Of a DNA stretch of 64,000 nucleotides, positions 40,751-52,162 are shown piece after piece. Each line of letters begins with the position of its first letter. Positions within the stretch are counted from its first letter, which is position 1. The stretch is taken from the NCBI GenBank assembly GCA_964036045.1, contig OZ038385.1, forward strand, positions 28,108,853-28,172,852, read 5' to 3'. The notes beneath the pieces were generated by a model. That model had not been told where the DNA came from. It made no database searches and was given only the letters and a program-made list of their open reading frames with translations. Position numbers and translations under genes: made by a program. The DNA is from Eutreptiella sp. 'Long Island Sound 2002' (Eukaryota; Euglenozoa; Euglenophyceae; Eutreptiales; Eutreptiaceae).

Positions 40751-41693
40751 GTACGAGTACGCTCGGATATCGGCTGGTACAAGAGGGTCCTGACATCCCT
40801 CAATGTCCAGGTGTCTACTGGGATCCCCTACTCTCACACGAGCAACCCCCTATGTGAGCGACAGATTCCTGTCCTCAAGGAGAATGTAAGGATATGGTGC
40901 AAAACTGAACGCACCAGGGACAGGGTGAGACTACTCCCCGTCATATCCTTGATGATGAACTCCCAAGAGAGTTCGGTGACTGGCTACTCGCCCCATGAGC
41001 TATTCCTAGAGCTCCCAGCGTGGTTCCTACATGCTCCCTATCCAGAAGACACCCCTTCTTCTGTGGGTGAGTGGGTCCAAGAGCAACAAGCGAAGGTGGA
41101 CAAGGCCAATGCTATGCTCCAGAGAGTGAAGGAGCGCCAGTGGAACAAGAAGAACAAGCACCGAGTACCCGCCACCTACCAAGAAGGGGACTGGGTGCTG
41201 GTGCACCACAGCCGACTACCCGCCTGGCCACGCTCTACCAGCGATGACCCATACTTCGGGCCCTACAAGATTCTATCTGTGGATGGACACTGTAAAACAG
41301 TGCGGTGTTCTCCCCGTCTAGGGAGGACCCTGGTGTGCGCTGATCAATACCTGAAGCGCTACTATGATCCTGAAGACCTCTGTGGGGAGGAGTGGGAGCT
41401 GAACAACGAAGAAATCGCCGCCCTAGACCTACAGGGGGGCTGCCAGCCCTATGGAAGTTGAAGGGGACCTCCCCGACATGAACGCCGAGGAGATGGCTAA
41501 GGAGGGCTTCTACCTGGTGAAGTCTGTCCCACGCCACCGCTATCGCCAGGGATGGCGCTTCCTCACCCTCTGGGAAGGGTTTGGAGTCGAAGAGGCCACC
41601 TGGGAGCCCTTCTCAGCGTTTTTTCTACCTGAGGGACGCCTAAACTCAGTTCTGGTGGATTACTTGTCCCAGAACAACCTTGGGAGTTGCTGA
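40751..41693 (+). pseudogene. Gypsy-2a integrase C-terminal half and chromodomain (5'-truncated)
   Basis: Begins mid-integrase at the satellite junction and matches Gypsy-2c 62173-63160 closely. The DDE glutamate region is present (NPLCERQIPVLKENVRIW); upstream zinc finger, RT and protease are absent. A GPY/F-like module (YQEGDWVLVHHS) follows. Then, after a frame change at about 41450, comes a chromodomain (FYLVKSVPRHRYRQGWRF, EEATWEPFSAF). Relative to 2c it lacks 43 nt near 41395. It cannot encode a working integrase. Confidence 0.8.
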
Positions 41694-43734
41694 GGCTCGC
41701 TGGGACGCTTGCCTCCAAGACTAAAGCTAGGGACTGAACCCTACCCTTACCTGCCTAAGCGTATGTGTGAGTGTGCTACTCCTAAGGTTCTGAGAGCAAG
41801 CTGCAGAAATGGTGTCCTAATTATACCCAAGTCTGCACGCTTGCTAAACCTGGAGGATGTCTTACCGGTGCCAGGGGTTCGCCCTGGGTCTCTCCTCCCC
41901 TAAGCGCCCAGTTTCTGTGCTGGCGCAAATTCTTGGAAGAATACCCAGCATACTAATTCAGGTATTGTTTTCCCTACCTATCTGCCTACTACAGGGAGGG
42001 GTGGCCAAAAGCTATGAAGGCTTGAAAACGCCTTTTTGCTACGATTGCCAAAATCTAGCCTAACCACTGCCACTGCCCACCAACAAAATTGCAGGAAAAG
42101 GTTGGGACAGTGACACACGCACTACAGGTCCTACACACCCTACAGTGGCACCATCCTGGTGGGCGAGAAGTTCTGCAACTGGCTCAAGCCCCCACTCAGG
42201 ACTACCACTCCTACACGCACGCTCTACTGGGTAGCCTTCAAGGAGAAGTCACGAGCCCTAGCGGCTCACCTGTGAGATTGCAAGAAAACACAGAGCTACT
42301 AAGCGTCTGTGGCCTAACAGGGACGCCACAATGCGTTTCCCTGCTAGGGCTGGGAGGGAAGGAGTGCTCTTTGGCGTGCACAGCGCATATGTTGATCGAG
42401 TCGGACTCCCTGCTCTGCCCCAGGCAGAGGCGGAGTTAGTTGTTTGTGTGATCAGCGCCCTTGTTTAGCAGGGCATGAAAAAAATTATTCGCTGCTGCAC
42501 CAATCACCCTGACCTTCCCACCTGTAAAGCAAAGGCAAATGACTGAGGTTTGCGGCTGAGGAACCAAGACTACCTCCACGTATTATACACTTCTCAGGTA
42601 GCCCTATAATACAGTGTCCTCAAACCTCAGTACAAGCAAGCAAGCTTAAGAAACTCCACCCGTTCTCTTATAGAATGTGGGGTGGAGCCCCTGGGTAACC
42701 TAAACAAGGGTTGTACCGAGCGCACCACGCGTGGCCTACCCTTTAATGCGTGTGTGAATGCACGAGCATGCACGAGTTTTTCAACCTGACAACCTTGATC
42801 AGTCTTTCCTCCTAATCTTACCCACAATCACGAACTCCACCAGGGAGTGGCTGCACCTGGGCTTACCTACCTTACCTACCGCTGGAGAGCGAAGCAAGGT
42901 GAGGGACGAAGCGAAGCACAAGCGAGACACGACGCTATGCATAAGTGTGTATGTTCTAATCAGTGCAACAAAAAGGGTGGTTGTGCTGTAAGAGCAGTTG
43001 TCACGGTTAACCCGCATTGCACCGCAGGGCAGGATCGTTACCCCCCCGTGACAACCACGCCCTGGCCGAAGGCCATCTGTTTTTTCCCTAATCTCACCTC
43101 TAATCACCTGCAACCTTTCTCATCTAGCCCTCTATCGTTTGTAAGCGCTGCTACAAGGCACAATCACGGAGACACAAGACGAGCAATGTGCATGCTGCAT
43201 ACGAGACGTGCACACCTGTGGTTTATACCTGATTCATTGAAGTCTTTTATTTGATTTTCGAATTCTTGGAATTTTGATTCTTACTGTCAGTGTGGGTGAG
43301 ATCTTTATGTTTCTTTATTAATGCATGTCTCGTCATTTTTGTCATTATACGTAGCATACGTTTATCATCTTATTAATTCTTCCTTTTCCGGCGCTTCGCT
43401 AAGACCCGCACCTGCGCGCCGCCTTTTTCTGCGTGGGAATTTCTTGATTTAAAAAATCAGGAGATGACCACAAATTAAAGAAAAAATGTGCATCCGATGC
43501 ACAATTGGATTCTGTTCAGGTATGTGCTTTCAGAAAAATTCTAGGCCGTCATTTGACGGATTTAGGTGTTGTCGCTTCGTGTTTGCCTGGATTCGTCCCT
43601 CATCCTTCCATTCCTCTGTTGTACAGATATCCTCGCAAAGTCTCGCTGGGTAGGCCGCTGTTCGGGCCCAAAAGCAGCAGCAGGAGACTGAACCAGAACC
43701 AAGACCCCTCCCAGTGGCCATTCTAATTTAATCG
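41694..43734 (+). other. Gypsy-2a 3' region
   Basis: 41905-42620 is similar to 63336-64000 of copy 2c, with shared landmarks TTTCTGTGCTGGCGC, a conserved short reading frame ending at 42275, TGATCAGCGCC (42449) and GTATTATAC (42587). From about 42650 to 43734 I see no gene; composition becomes AT-rich after 43240. Confidence 0.6.
42131..42275 (+). other. Short reading frame conserved between Gypsy-2 copies
   Basis: About 47 codons from SYTPYSGT to RALAAHL before TGA at 42273-42275. Copy 2c has the same frame at 63519-63662 with a few amino-acid changes (for example AFKEKS versus SLKMKT) and no shift. It lies downstream of pol in both copies. It may be a fragment of a small accessory protein or just conserved non-coding sequence. 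Confidence 0.4.
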
Positions 43735-44036
43735 TTGAACCCTCGCCCCAGTACCAGGACAGGTGTCTCAATCAGGTTCCATAAGACTTTGATTGAGCGT
43801 CCTATGAGCATCTGGCGTCCGGTTGTGTTACGCTGCAGCTTGGAGGGAGGGATGCATATCCATATGGTCTTTGCATGCCCTAAGCTAACCCCACCAAGCC
43901 ACAGGAACCCCTGCAGCGCCAAGAGCGCTGAGGTTTCTGTTGGAAATTGTCATATACAATGCAGCAAGAGTCGCTGGCCATGGTAAAGCGCTCTTTTCCA
44001 GTGCTAGGGAAGCTATAGGTATTTTAAAGTAGGTGT
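43735..44036 (+). pseudogene. LINE relic: C-terminal finger region
   Basis: In one plus frame the translation gives a finger-like LRCSLEGGMHIHMVFACPKL, the Cys/His pattern typical of LINE polymerase C-termini. In another frame further on it gives IVIYNAARVAGHGKALFSSA. The two pieces are joined by a frameshift near 43910. No RT remains. It sits just upstream of the Gypsy-2 LTR at 44114. Confidence 0.5.
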
Positions 44037-44113
44037 GGAAACCAAGGAAAGGCCAAGAAAAAAACCCTATTTTCCTGAGAATGCGACGGTGTTGGCCACC
44101 ACAGCACAAGGGG

Positions 44114-44903
44114 GGAGTAAGAAGAAGTGCTTTTCGAATGCTTCCGGGTTTACGTCAGTTGTATTAGAGGTGCTCTAAGCACTCTTGCATTTTTACCTTA
44201 GTATTGGCCTAACCAAAATGGGTGATAACACATTTCGACCTATGGAACCAAACACTAAATCAGAATGTGGTGTGGAGCCCTTAATCCCCAAGCCCTATGC
44301 ACTAAAACATCTTTTCCTGGGTGAGTGAGGCACTGATATACTGAAGGCAGAGCCTATGAATTTATCTATGTTTTCTCATGAATTCCTAGCTATCCTAGCG
44401 GTATGCACCCTAGGGGGCTGGGGCACCTCTTTTTGAGAGGTCCTGGGTTCAATACCCAGTCAGCCTAGCTAAGTAGGAATATCCCATGTGACATGGCAGT
44501 GACCTCAGCGCCACAAGCCATGCCACCTTAGCACCTATGGGACCCAAAAACAAAGAGTGCACATCTCAAGATGGCACTAAGGAAGGGTGTGAGCCCTTGG
44601 GGCAGTGTTTCAATCAGTATTTCTCAAACATGTAAAATATTTCATCCTGAGTTGCAATGTATGCTAATTGCTGTGGTCTATTGTTGATAGTTGTCTTTAT
44701 CTAACTCTTTGTGACTGCATCCCTTCATGCTTTGATCCTGCTTAGCTTATCTCTGGCTTGGGTTATCCTGGATTGGTTGTATTTCAACAATAAAACATTT
44801 TCCTCATCAAAAACAAGCAGCAGGAACCCTACACCAGCAGCAAGCAGCAGGAGAGGCACAACAAAAAGACAGTGCTGAAAACACTATAAAACGTTCTGCG
44901 TTG
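44114..44903 (+). repeat. Gypsy-2a 3' LTR (right end at inverted junction)
   Basis: About 790 bp, homologous to 49695-50482, which sits just upstream of a primer-binding-type site and the Gypsy-2c gag. It contains a polyadenylation signal AATAAA at 44789-44794 and tRNA-like A/B boxes. Homology between the copies stops at about 44903, where minus-strand pol sequence starts with no spacer. Confidence 0.7.
44391..44463 (+). promoter_or_regulatory. tRNA-like A and B box pair in LTR (copy 1)
   Basis: A-box-like TATCCTAGCGG (44391-44401) and B box GGTTCAATACC (44446-44456). Between them lies a CCTCT-TTTT-GAGAGG stem resembling a class II tRNA variable arm. The T-arm CTGGG-loop-CCCAG is complete, but the acceptor stem does not pair. 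Copy 2 is at 49966-50038. Confidence 0.5.
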
Positions 44904-47258
44904 GCCACCTTGTCTTTGAGCTCGTCAAACGCTTGTTGCTCTTGTGGGCCCCAGCGCCAAGTAGTACTCTTCTTGATCAGGTCCGTCAGAATGGCGGTGG
45001 TGTAGGTGAAGTTCTTGATATGGCGGCGATAGAAGTTGTACGTCCCAATGAAACTGCGTACATCATGGAGTCCTTTCTTGGGGTCTTCATGTCGTACCTT
45101 AGCGTCCATCAGGGGTTTGGCCTTAGAGGCCGCTGGGGTCCACCACCCATAGCCAACGTTAAACCCCAGGTACTGCATGGTCTCCTGCATGAACTCACAC
45201 TTCTCCAGCTTGAGTCCTGTGTGGTTCTCCTGGCAGACCGCAAAGAACTCACCCAAGAGGACTAGGTGATCCTCCTGGGTATTGGTCCCGAGGCATACAT
45301 CGTCGATGTGCGCCTCCATCTGGGCCCCACGGGATATGAGTTCTTGCACCTTGCGTCTTCGTCGTAGGATGGACAAGATATTGTTCATTGGCTCTTGGAA
45401 TAGAGCGGGTGCGTTGGCCACGCCAAAGGGCATGACCTTTCACTTGAACACCCTCCCCTGAGGGGTGATGAAGGCTAGTAGCTCCTGAGCGTTGGGCGTC
45501 AGGTCCATCTGCCGGAATCCGCTCCTCTTGTCGATCTTGGTCTTGTAGCGGCAGGAGGCTATCTTCTCAAGGGTAGACTCCATATTAGGAATGGACCCTG
45601 AGTGGTTCAACGTTTTCTTGTTCAGCTCTCCATAGTCCACTACCAGCTGTTTGGCTGTAGACCCAGGCTTAGCCACCAGGAAACAGGGGCTGCAGTGTTG
45701 GGGGTAGTCCCCGTCCTTGTACTCCAGGACTAGGCCAGCGTACATACATTCTTGTATCTGTCGCTCAATCTCGTCCGCCTGCTCTTTAGGAGCCGGATAG
45801 GGTCTCCTCCGGATCTTGTGACCCACGAACTCGGGTTTCAGCTGGAGGTCCATCTTTTCAAGCTTGTCACATGAGGCTGGGTGTCGTAGTTCCCCGAACA
45901 CCTCCAGATAGGTCCTTATAAGCTTCTGCACCCGCGGGTCCAATAGCTTGATCTTGTCCTCCATGTCCTCGTCAGAGTGTAGGTTGCTTGCCCCCTGAGT
46001 AATAGACGTCGGGAGGTGATCCTCCACCAACTCTTTGCCCTTGGTAGTATCCTTCAACCCTAGGTAGGCATATAGTAGGTCTCGTTCAACCATCTCCGGT
46101 GGACGATGGCAACATAGGCACCCTCCAGGGAGTTCACATACACATTCCTCCGAGAGGTCGTCCTCCTCTGGGGTCCTCACATGGGCACCCCACACGCTGT
46201 TCATGAGCTTGAGATCTACCTCCCTTTGCCAGGTGGTGATCCTCTGTTCGAGGTCCTCCTTCAATAGGGATAAATCTCCCATACGTCCTTGCTTCAGTGG
46301 CCATGAGCTGCGGGTAGGCTTAGCGTAGCACAGCATTTTTGCCACCAACCTCCTCTTGGAGTCCACGTACTCTCTTAGCCTGGATCGGGGATCCAGCACC
46401 TCGTCCACGGGGTCTTCCACCCTCATGGACAGTAGGGGTTTCAGTGGGGCAACGTACTCGGCGTTCTCAACCTCCTCCACGCATGTCTGCACGAAGAAGG
46501 CGTCATGCTCAGTTTCGTCATCTGAGTGGATAGAGCTGGGGAGCTCAGATGGGCCACACTCAGAGACTCCATCAGGAACAGGTACATGGCAGGGAGAGTT
46601 GGGGGCATTGGTGTTAGTCACGACGTATTCATCTCCCCCTGGTATAGTCTCAATAGCATCTTGAGGTCTTAGTCGATCCTTCAAGTCACCCAGGGTGAGT
46701 CCATCGCTCTCTCGTTGTATAGCCTGGAACAGAGTTGAGTCCAGGTCCTCCCAGGGGATAGAGGTAAGACCCCCGTCCACCACGCTGAGCATAGTTCCCC
46801 ATCCGGGTTTCCCAATTGGCGTCTTCCGCCTCAGAGGCACGTAGATGGCCTCATCAGGTAACCGAACAGAGCTGATAGTCAGCCTGTCCAGGAGGGTTCG
46901 CCATACTCGTTGCCCCCATGGGCTCCCCAATCAGGGGAACACAGGACCATACGGGAACGTTCCAGGGCCACCTTGGTCAAGACCTTCCCCAGTTCACTGA
47001 ATCTGGGGTTCTCGTAGGCCATCCCGAAAGAGGGCCAGTAAAATTTGTAGCTGCAGTTTTTCCCCTTGCTGCAGTAAAGGTCCAAGACATGTTGCTTGTC
47101 GCTGGCGAACAACTCCACGCTCAGGTCTTCTCTGGAGTAACCCAACTCCTTCAGACCTTGGTCTAGGACCTCCCCCAATAGTTGAAAGTCCTCAGTTTCG
47201 GAGGCCGCCATCATGTTCGAGGGCTCCTCCTTCGATATCCTCAGCACTGTTGCCACCG
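44904..47258 (-). pseudogene. Gypsy-2b pol fragment: linker domain and RT (minus strand)
   Basis: Reading leftwards from 47258, the fragment holds the end of the protease region (LRISKEEPSNMMAAS). Next is the DIRS-type linker domain at about 47130-46770 (VELFASDKQH, YENPRFSELGKVLTKV, RMVLCSPDWG, SVVDGG), and this copy keeps an NPRF motif. A ~900-bp variable linker follows, then RT from about 45830 (QLVVDYGELNKKT, FGVANAPALFQE, AHIDDV). A TGA replaces tryptophan (45437-45439), where 2c has TGG. The fragment stops inside the region before RNase H at the 44903 junction. It is mostly intact otherwise and useful for correcting 2c. Confidence 0.8.
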
Positions 47259-47469
47259 GCAAAGAGGAAGAAGAGCAGTGCTTCAGACTAAGAGGAAGGT
47301 TAAGAATGGTGCCTCTATTCGATTTCAGTTTCAGATTTTGTTGCACATCCCAAATTCTCTGCAAATTGTTATGTGAACAACTAATGGTTGCCTTGTGTGT
47401 CTGTGCCACATGTATGAGAGATGTGTGAGGTTTGTGTAACACAGTCTTACAATCTGAACCAAAGGAACC

Positions 47470-47890
47470 AGAAACTAGACGTCGAACCAATCGTCGCGCC
47501 GATTGATGCGACGTTTGATTCGACGATTGGTTCCACATTTTTTCACTCTGCAAACCGGCTCGAAGCATGCAGAAAATAAAGTTCTATTATTCCTCGGAAG
47601 AAAGGTCTGAGACACAGAGTGGATGTTGTAGACAGTCCAATAATATGAACAAAAGCAACCGGAAACGAAACGTCCAACCAATCGTCGCGCCGACTCGAGC
47701 GAGGTTTGGTTCGACGATCCCTGGCATATTGTTTCACTGTGAAAACTGCCTGGAAGCATGCAGAAACACACTATCTAGTATTGTTTGGCAGAAACATCTG
47801 AGACGCACAGTGGATGTCGGAAAGATGATTCAAATATGCACAAAAGCAACGGGAAAGGTTGAACCAACCGTTGCACATTCCAAAGGTTTC
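47470..47890. repeat. ~190-bp tandem units with conserved hairpin
   Basis: CCAATCGTCGCGCCGA recurs at about 47487 and 47677, with a weaker third unit near 47855. The first unit has perfect 12-bp arms, AACCAATCGTCG and CGACGATTGGTT, about 26 nt apart. GCATGCAGAAA and TCTGAGACRCASAGTGGATG also recur at the same spacing. Confidence 0.7.
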
Positions 47891-49694
47891 ACAGCCTACT
47901 ACCTACAATAACAGTGCAGGAGAAGAACAAACACACAGAAAATTGGTACAACTGACAAAGAGGTTGATAAAACTCTAAGAGCTAAATCAATGGAACCTGT
48001 CGGCGGAACATTCATAGTTTTGGCCACCTTTTGCCCGGTAAAATCAAAGGTGGTGACCCAAGTCAACGAGCTGGAACATTTGCTCAAAAGTGGGGAAGGC
48101 TTGAAAGGTTCCTTGGGTTGGCCGGTACAACCCATTTTGCCTTTTTGTATTGGGTGTGATGGTTTTCCACCGATTTGCCCTTGTCCATAACGAGGGTAAA
48201 ATATACAAGGTACGAAGTACTCCTGTGGCTCACATTACGTGGGAACGAATTTCGTGGCGTGCGAAATTGCCACTACATACGGTGAGGACTTGAGCCTACA
48301 GGGAGGGGTTGTCCTCTGTGTACAAGTATTCTAATATGAATTGCAATGGGTGCCTTTGCCCCGTCACTCCTTGAGTGAATGGGGTCTTCAAAGGCAACGG
48401 CGTTGCGGATTTGGCAATCTTCGCCGCCTGGGTATTTATCCCCGGTCGCTATGCGTGCCCGGATTGGGAGCTGGTACCCTCCATTGCCCGTGCATGGGGC
48501 CACATGCTGGCTGGGTATTTTATTCATGTCCTTGGCGAATGCCACACGGGATATTCCTGCCTGCAACGAAAGCGCAACAAACAACATGAAGAAAAGGGCG
48601 AGTGTGCACATGCATATATTTATGAGAGAATATATATGTTGATATTTTCTCTAGAGTTCCCCGCGAGTGGACTTGGATTTCCACAACACCCGGCGGGTTC
48701 TCCATCCCAACGCCCAACCAAACGGGTCGGGATATTGGCGTGGCATGTTTTTGTAGAGGCCCGTGCGTGGACTTGGGTTTCCACAACACACACGGACCTC
48801 TCTGACCGTGACACACCAAAACCGGGTGTGCCCCGTGTCCGTTTGATGGCGTGCGTGTGTGCGCATGGGCTTATTTTAATTACGGGAGTTTATGGTTGCC
48901 TATTACATGGGTTATCACCCGCCCCCCGATCAAGCAAGACCTGGGTTGACCTACCTTTGGGTTTTGTAACCGTGCACACCGTAGCAAGTTTACACACGGA
49001 GGTGTAAACATGCACCGTCATACACGGTGTATGGGGGTAGGGGGAGTCAGGCTCCTTCGGGGCGTGTCATCGTGCCCCCGGGGGGCTGGGTTGGCTGATA
49101 CACCAGCGGGACAGTGCGGCCAACCTCCCCTAGTGGGCGCATGGAGGTGACCCCCTGCCTTACTGCCCGCCTGTGACACACCCACCGACAAAGGTAACAC
49201 TCAAGCTAACCTAAGTGTCTATACGCACGCCCCCAAGACACACACGAACGCCAAGCAACAAGGTGACATATCTATACACGTGTTCTGTTGTGAATATGTT
49301 TACCGTTTGTTGTATTTACGTAAGTGGTTTGTGGGAACTTTTGTTTGTGTAGCCGTGTAGCACCACGTGTTCCAAGGCTGCCACCGCGAGGCCCACACCG
49401 TCTGAAGCCATCTGGGCGAGCGTGTACCTCCGGGCCCTGCCAATGGATGTGCGCGCACAAGTATGTCTTGTGTTTGTTGGTGTGCATCGTTCTATGATGC
49501 GTATATATGATATATATGCGTAGTATGGTTCCTAGGTGGTGGGTTAGTAGTGAGGTCAGGTTATTCTTATATGGTTAAGAGGTTTGTCTATTCAAATGTG
49601 TCTACTCACACCCTCATCCCATCTCCGTTCCTCCTCTTTTACCCTCTATGTGGTGCATCACGTGTGACACACATGCTAACATTAAACATCAAGT
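47891..49694. other. Intergenic, AT-rich to mixed, no gene seen
   Basis: I find no coding or element signature. GTGGACTTGGRTTTCCACAACAC occurs twice, 100 bp apart (48667 and 48767). Short TATA repeats lie near 49500-49520. Confidence 0.5.
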
Positions 49695-49965
49695 AAGGAA
49701 AAGTGCTTTTCCAATGCTCTAGGGTATACTTTAGTTGTATGAGAGGTGCTCCAAGCACTCATGCATTTTTACCTTAGTATTGGCCCTACAAAAATGGGTG
49801 ATAACACATTTTGACCTATGGAACCAACACTAAATCAGGATGTTGTGTGGACCCCTTTATCTCCAGGCTATAAGCACTAAAACATCTTTTCCTGGGTGAC
49901 TGAGGCACTGATATACTAAGGGCAGGGCCTATGAATTTATCTATGTTTTCTCATGAAATCTTAGC

Positions 49966-50038
49966 TATCCTAGTTGTATGCACCCTAGGGGGCTCGGGCA
50001 CCTCTTTTTGAGAGGTCCTGGGTTCGATACCCAGTCAG
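49966..50038 (+). promoter_or_regulatory. tRNA-like A and B box pair in LTR (copy 2)
   Basis: TATCCTAGTTG (49966-49976) and a canonical B box GGTTCGATACC (50021-50031) in an intact T-arm (CTGGG, 7-nt loop TTCGATA, CCCAG). The same variable-arm-like stem is present. Not a functional tRNA gene as the acceptor stem is missing. Confidence 0.5.
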
Positions 50039-50373
50039 CCTAGCTAAGTAGGATTATCCCATGTGACATGGCAGTGACCTCAGCGCCACAAGCCATGCCA
50101 CCTCAGCACCTATGGGACCCAAAAACAAAGAGTGCACATCTCAAGATAGCACTAAGGAAGGGTGTGAGCCCTTGGGGCAGTTCTCCAATCAGTTTTTCTC
50201 AAACATGTAAAATATTTCATCCTGGGTTGCAATGTATGCTAATTGCTGTGGTCTATTGTTGATAGTTGTCTTTATCTACCTCTTTGTGACTGCAGCCCTT
50301 CATGCTTTGATCCTGATCTTCTTCTACTTGCTTATTTCTGGCTTGGATTGCCTGGATTGGTTGTATTTCAACA

Positions 50374-50379
50374 AATAAA
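50374..50379 (+). promoter_or_regulatory. Polyadenylation signal AATAAA in Gypsy-2c LTR
   Basis: Conserved at the same position in the other LTR (44789-44794). Confidence 0.6.
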
Positions 50380-50482
50380 ACATTTTCCTCATGAAAAACA
50401 AGCAGCAGGAACCCTACACCAGCAGCAAGCAGCAGGAGAGGCACAACAAACACACAGTGTTGAAATCATTATAAACCTTTCT

Positions 50483-50494
50483 GGTAGCAGAGGC
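50483..50494 (+). promoter_or_regulatory. Primer-binding-site candidate TGGTAGCAGAGG
   Basis: Lies directly at the LTR end, where homology with the other LTR stops. It begins TGG (complement of tRNA CCA) and resembles the methionine-tRNA primer sites of many plant LTR elements, with differences. Confidence 0.55.
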
Positions 50495-50582
50495 AGACAG
50501 TCTCTGCGTACCAGCAGCAACCCCGTGCCGTACATTCAGTGCGCCGAGATCTGTCATATATAAGCAAGAAGGGCGAACGAAT

Positions 50583-51482
50583 ATGGACACGAAGAAGGAG
50601 GACACCGACGTGGGGACGGCCCCTGAGGCACCAGCAATGCCAGCACCTGGTGAGCCTGGACCTGGACCTAGCGCTGTACCTTCGGTGCCCTTACATGGGC
50701 CAGTGGACGTGGCAGATGACTCGCTGGAGGGACTTCAGTCAGCCTTCCGGGCCCTCTCAGTCGAGGAGGTGCACAGCAATCCTGCAAAGAGAAAGAGAGA
50801 GAGAGAGAAGGATGCTGGAGAAGGCATGGCAGACGAAAGAGTAGACCATGGGCACGACCCGACGAGTGAGTCTACCTTCGAAGGCGCATCAAGTGCTTCT
50901 GGCCTCCACGCATCACCCTCTCCTACAACCACCACACTCCCTACTTCAGACCCAGCCGCTGCAACATCCACACCCATAACCACCCCGCCTATGGCTGAGG
51001 GCACAGGCTTTACTGGTATGCCTACCTACCCTGACTATGGTGTGAACGCACCCACCACTGCGTTTCCAGAGGCAACTACTACCAGTGAGCCGGTGGCCTC
51101 CAGTTCTGCGCCGTGATGGTATGCGGCTGACTATCACCATCCTCTACCCGCTACGGGAGCCTATGTGGATGTTCCTGGGTATGCAACCTTGAGTGGGCTG
51201 AGGAGAGGACCTGAGTCATGCGGGAGCAGAAGTAGAGAATCGGGGAGATCCTCCAACAGATCCCTGACGCGATCAGAGATAGAGGAGGCTCCCTGAGGAG
51301 CCACCTCTGAACTTGTGGTCGATCTCACTCAAGAGATTCGCGCTAAACTAGACGCCCTGATTCCGCCCCAAGCGTCACCTACCACGGTGGCAATGTCACC
51401 CCATCGAGTACAGGCTAACCACCTGGTGGCAGGGTTGACAAACACCCTGTGGAGCCTGAGGAGCCGACCGATGCCGAACCCT
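50583..51482 (+). pseudogene. Gypsy-2c gag, N-terminal part (split by LINE-C)
   Basis: ATG at 50583. Acidic/proline-rich start, then a Ser/Thr/Pro/Ala-rich stretch. In-frame TGAs at 51114-51116 and near 51294 interrupt it. The frame continues to the LINE-C insertion at 51482 and resumes at 56651 without a shift if one copy of the duplication is counted. The N-terminus shows no recognisable domain; identity as Gag comes from the downstream part. Confidence 0.65.
51469..51482 (+). repeat. LINE-C target-site duplication, left copy
   Basis: CGATGCCGAACCCT, matched at 56637-56650. The last T may belong to the adjacent T-run. Confidence 0.9.
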
Positions 51483-51493
51483 TTTTTTTTTTT

Positions 51494-52162
51494 AATGTTC
51501 TTAACCGCATCAACTTGTTCTGGGGCTGACGTCCCCCAATGAAAGTATTTACAACAACATATAAAGATATGTACACGGCTGCTCTGATGGTTAAGTTAGA
51601 TGAACGCTGATTTACAATGTGGGGAAGGGGGGGGGTTCCGGAAGGGGCGGAGGGCTGAAGGGGTCGAGAGGAGGAGACAGAAGATCGCTGGATGGGCGGA
51701 AAAAATTCCGGATGTCCCGGGAGGCGTTGGAGTGGGGGGGGGCAGGGGCAGACGGGCCTGGGCACCTAGTAAGAGTGGGCCTAGAGGGGAGAGGTAGGCG
51801 TGTTTGACGGTACCGTGCCTTGGAGCGTGGGGGTGTGAGGGGGAGAGCGGTCTTGGAGCGCTTTGGAGGCGCCCAAACGATTGTGGCCTGATGGGTTTGT
51901 GGTGATCGATGGCGTTTTTGTGGTGGCCGTGGGCGTGAGTGCTGAGGAGGGCGGGGAATGGCCGAGGGGGGGGGGGGCGTGGTGCGGATGCGCGGCTGGA
52001 CGGGCTTTTGGAGTTTTTTGGCGCGCGGCGACTGGTTGGTTGTGCTTTGGCTGACGCTGGCTTGGACGGTTTTTTTAAGGCGTGTTTAGGGAGAGGTGGG
52101 GGTTGCTGGTATACGGGACGGGTCCAAGGGGGCATGTGGACGGAGGTACTGAACGCACCGTG
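51494..52162 (-). other. LINE-C 3' untranslated region
   Basis: Follows the stop at the end of the C-terminal segment and runs to the poly(A) tract. It is G-rich on the plus strand with no gene. Confidence 0.7.

Larger units (their letters stand above)
49695..50482 (+). repeat. Gypsy-2c 5' LTR
   Basis: Homologous to 44114-44903. It starts near GGAAAAGTGC and ends near CCTTTC before a TGG-type primer-binding site. It has AATAAA at 50374-50379 followed by a T/A-rich stretch, the expected layout of an LTR polyadenylation region. Confidence 0.7.

Noticed and set aside
40391-41461. A single gene starting in the satellite and reading into integrase
   Set aside because: Chance in-frame fusion at the 40750 junction; the first ~120 codons are satellite.
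49960-50045. Functional tRNA gene
   Set aside because: The T-arm and B box are good, but the acceptor stem does not pair and the D-arm is poor; retained only as a tRNA-like relic.
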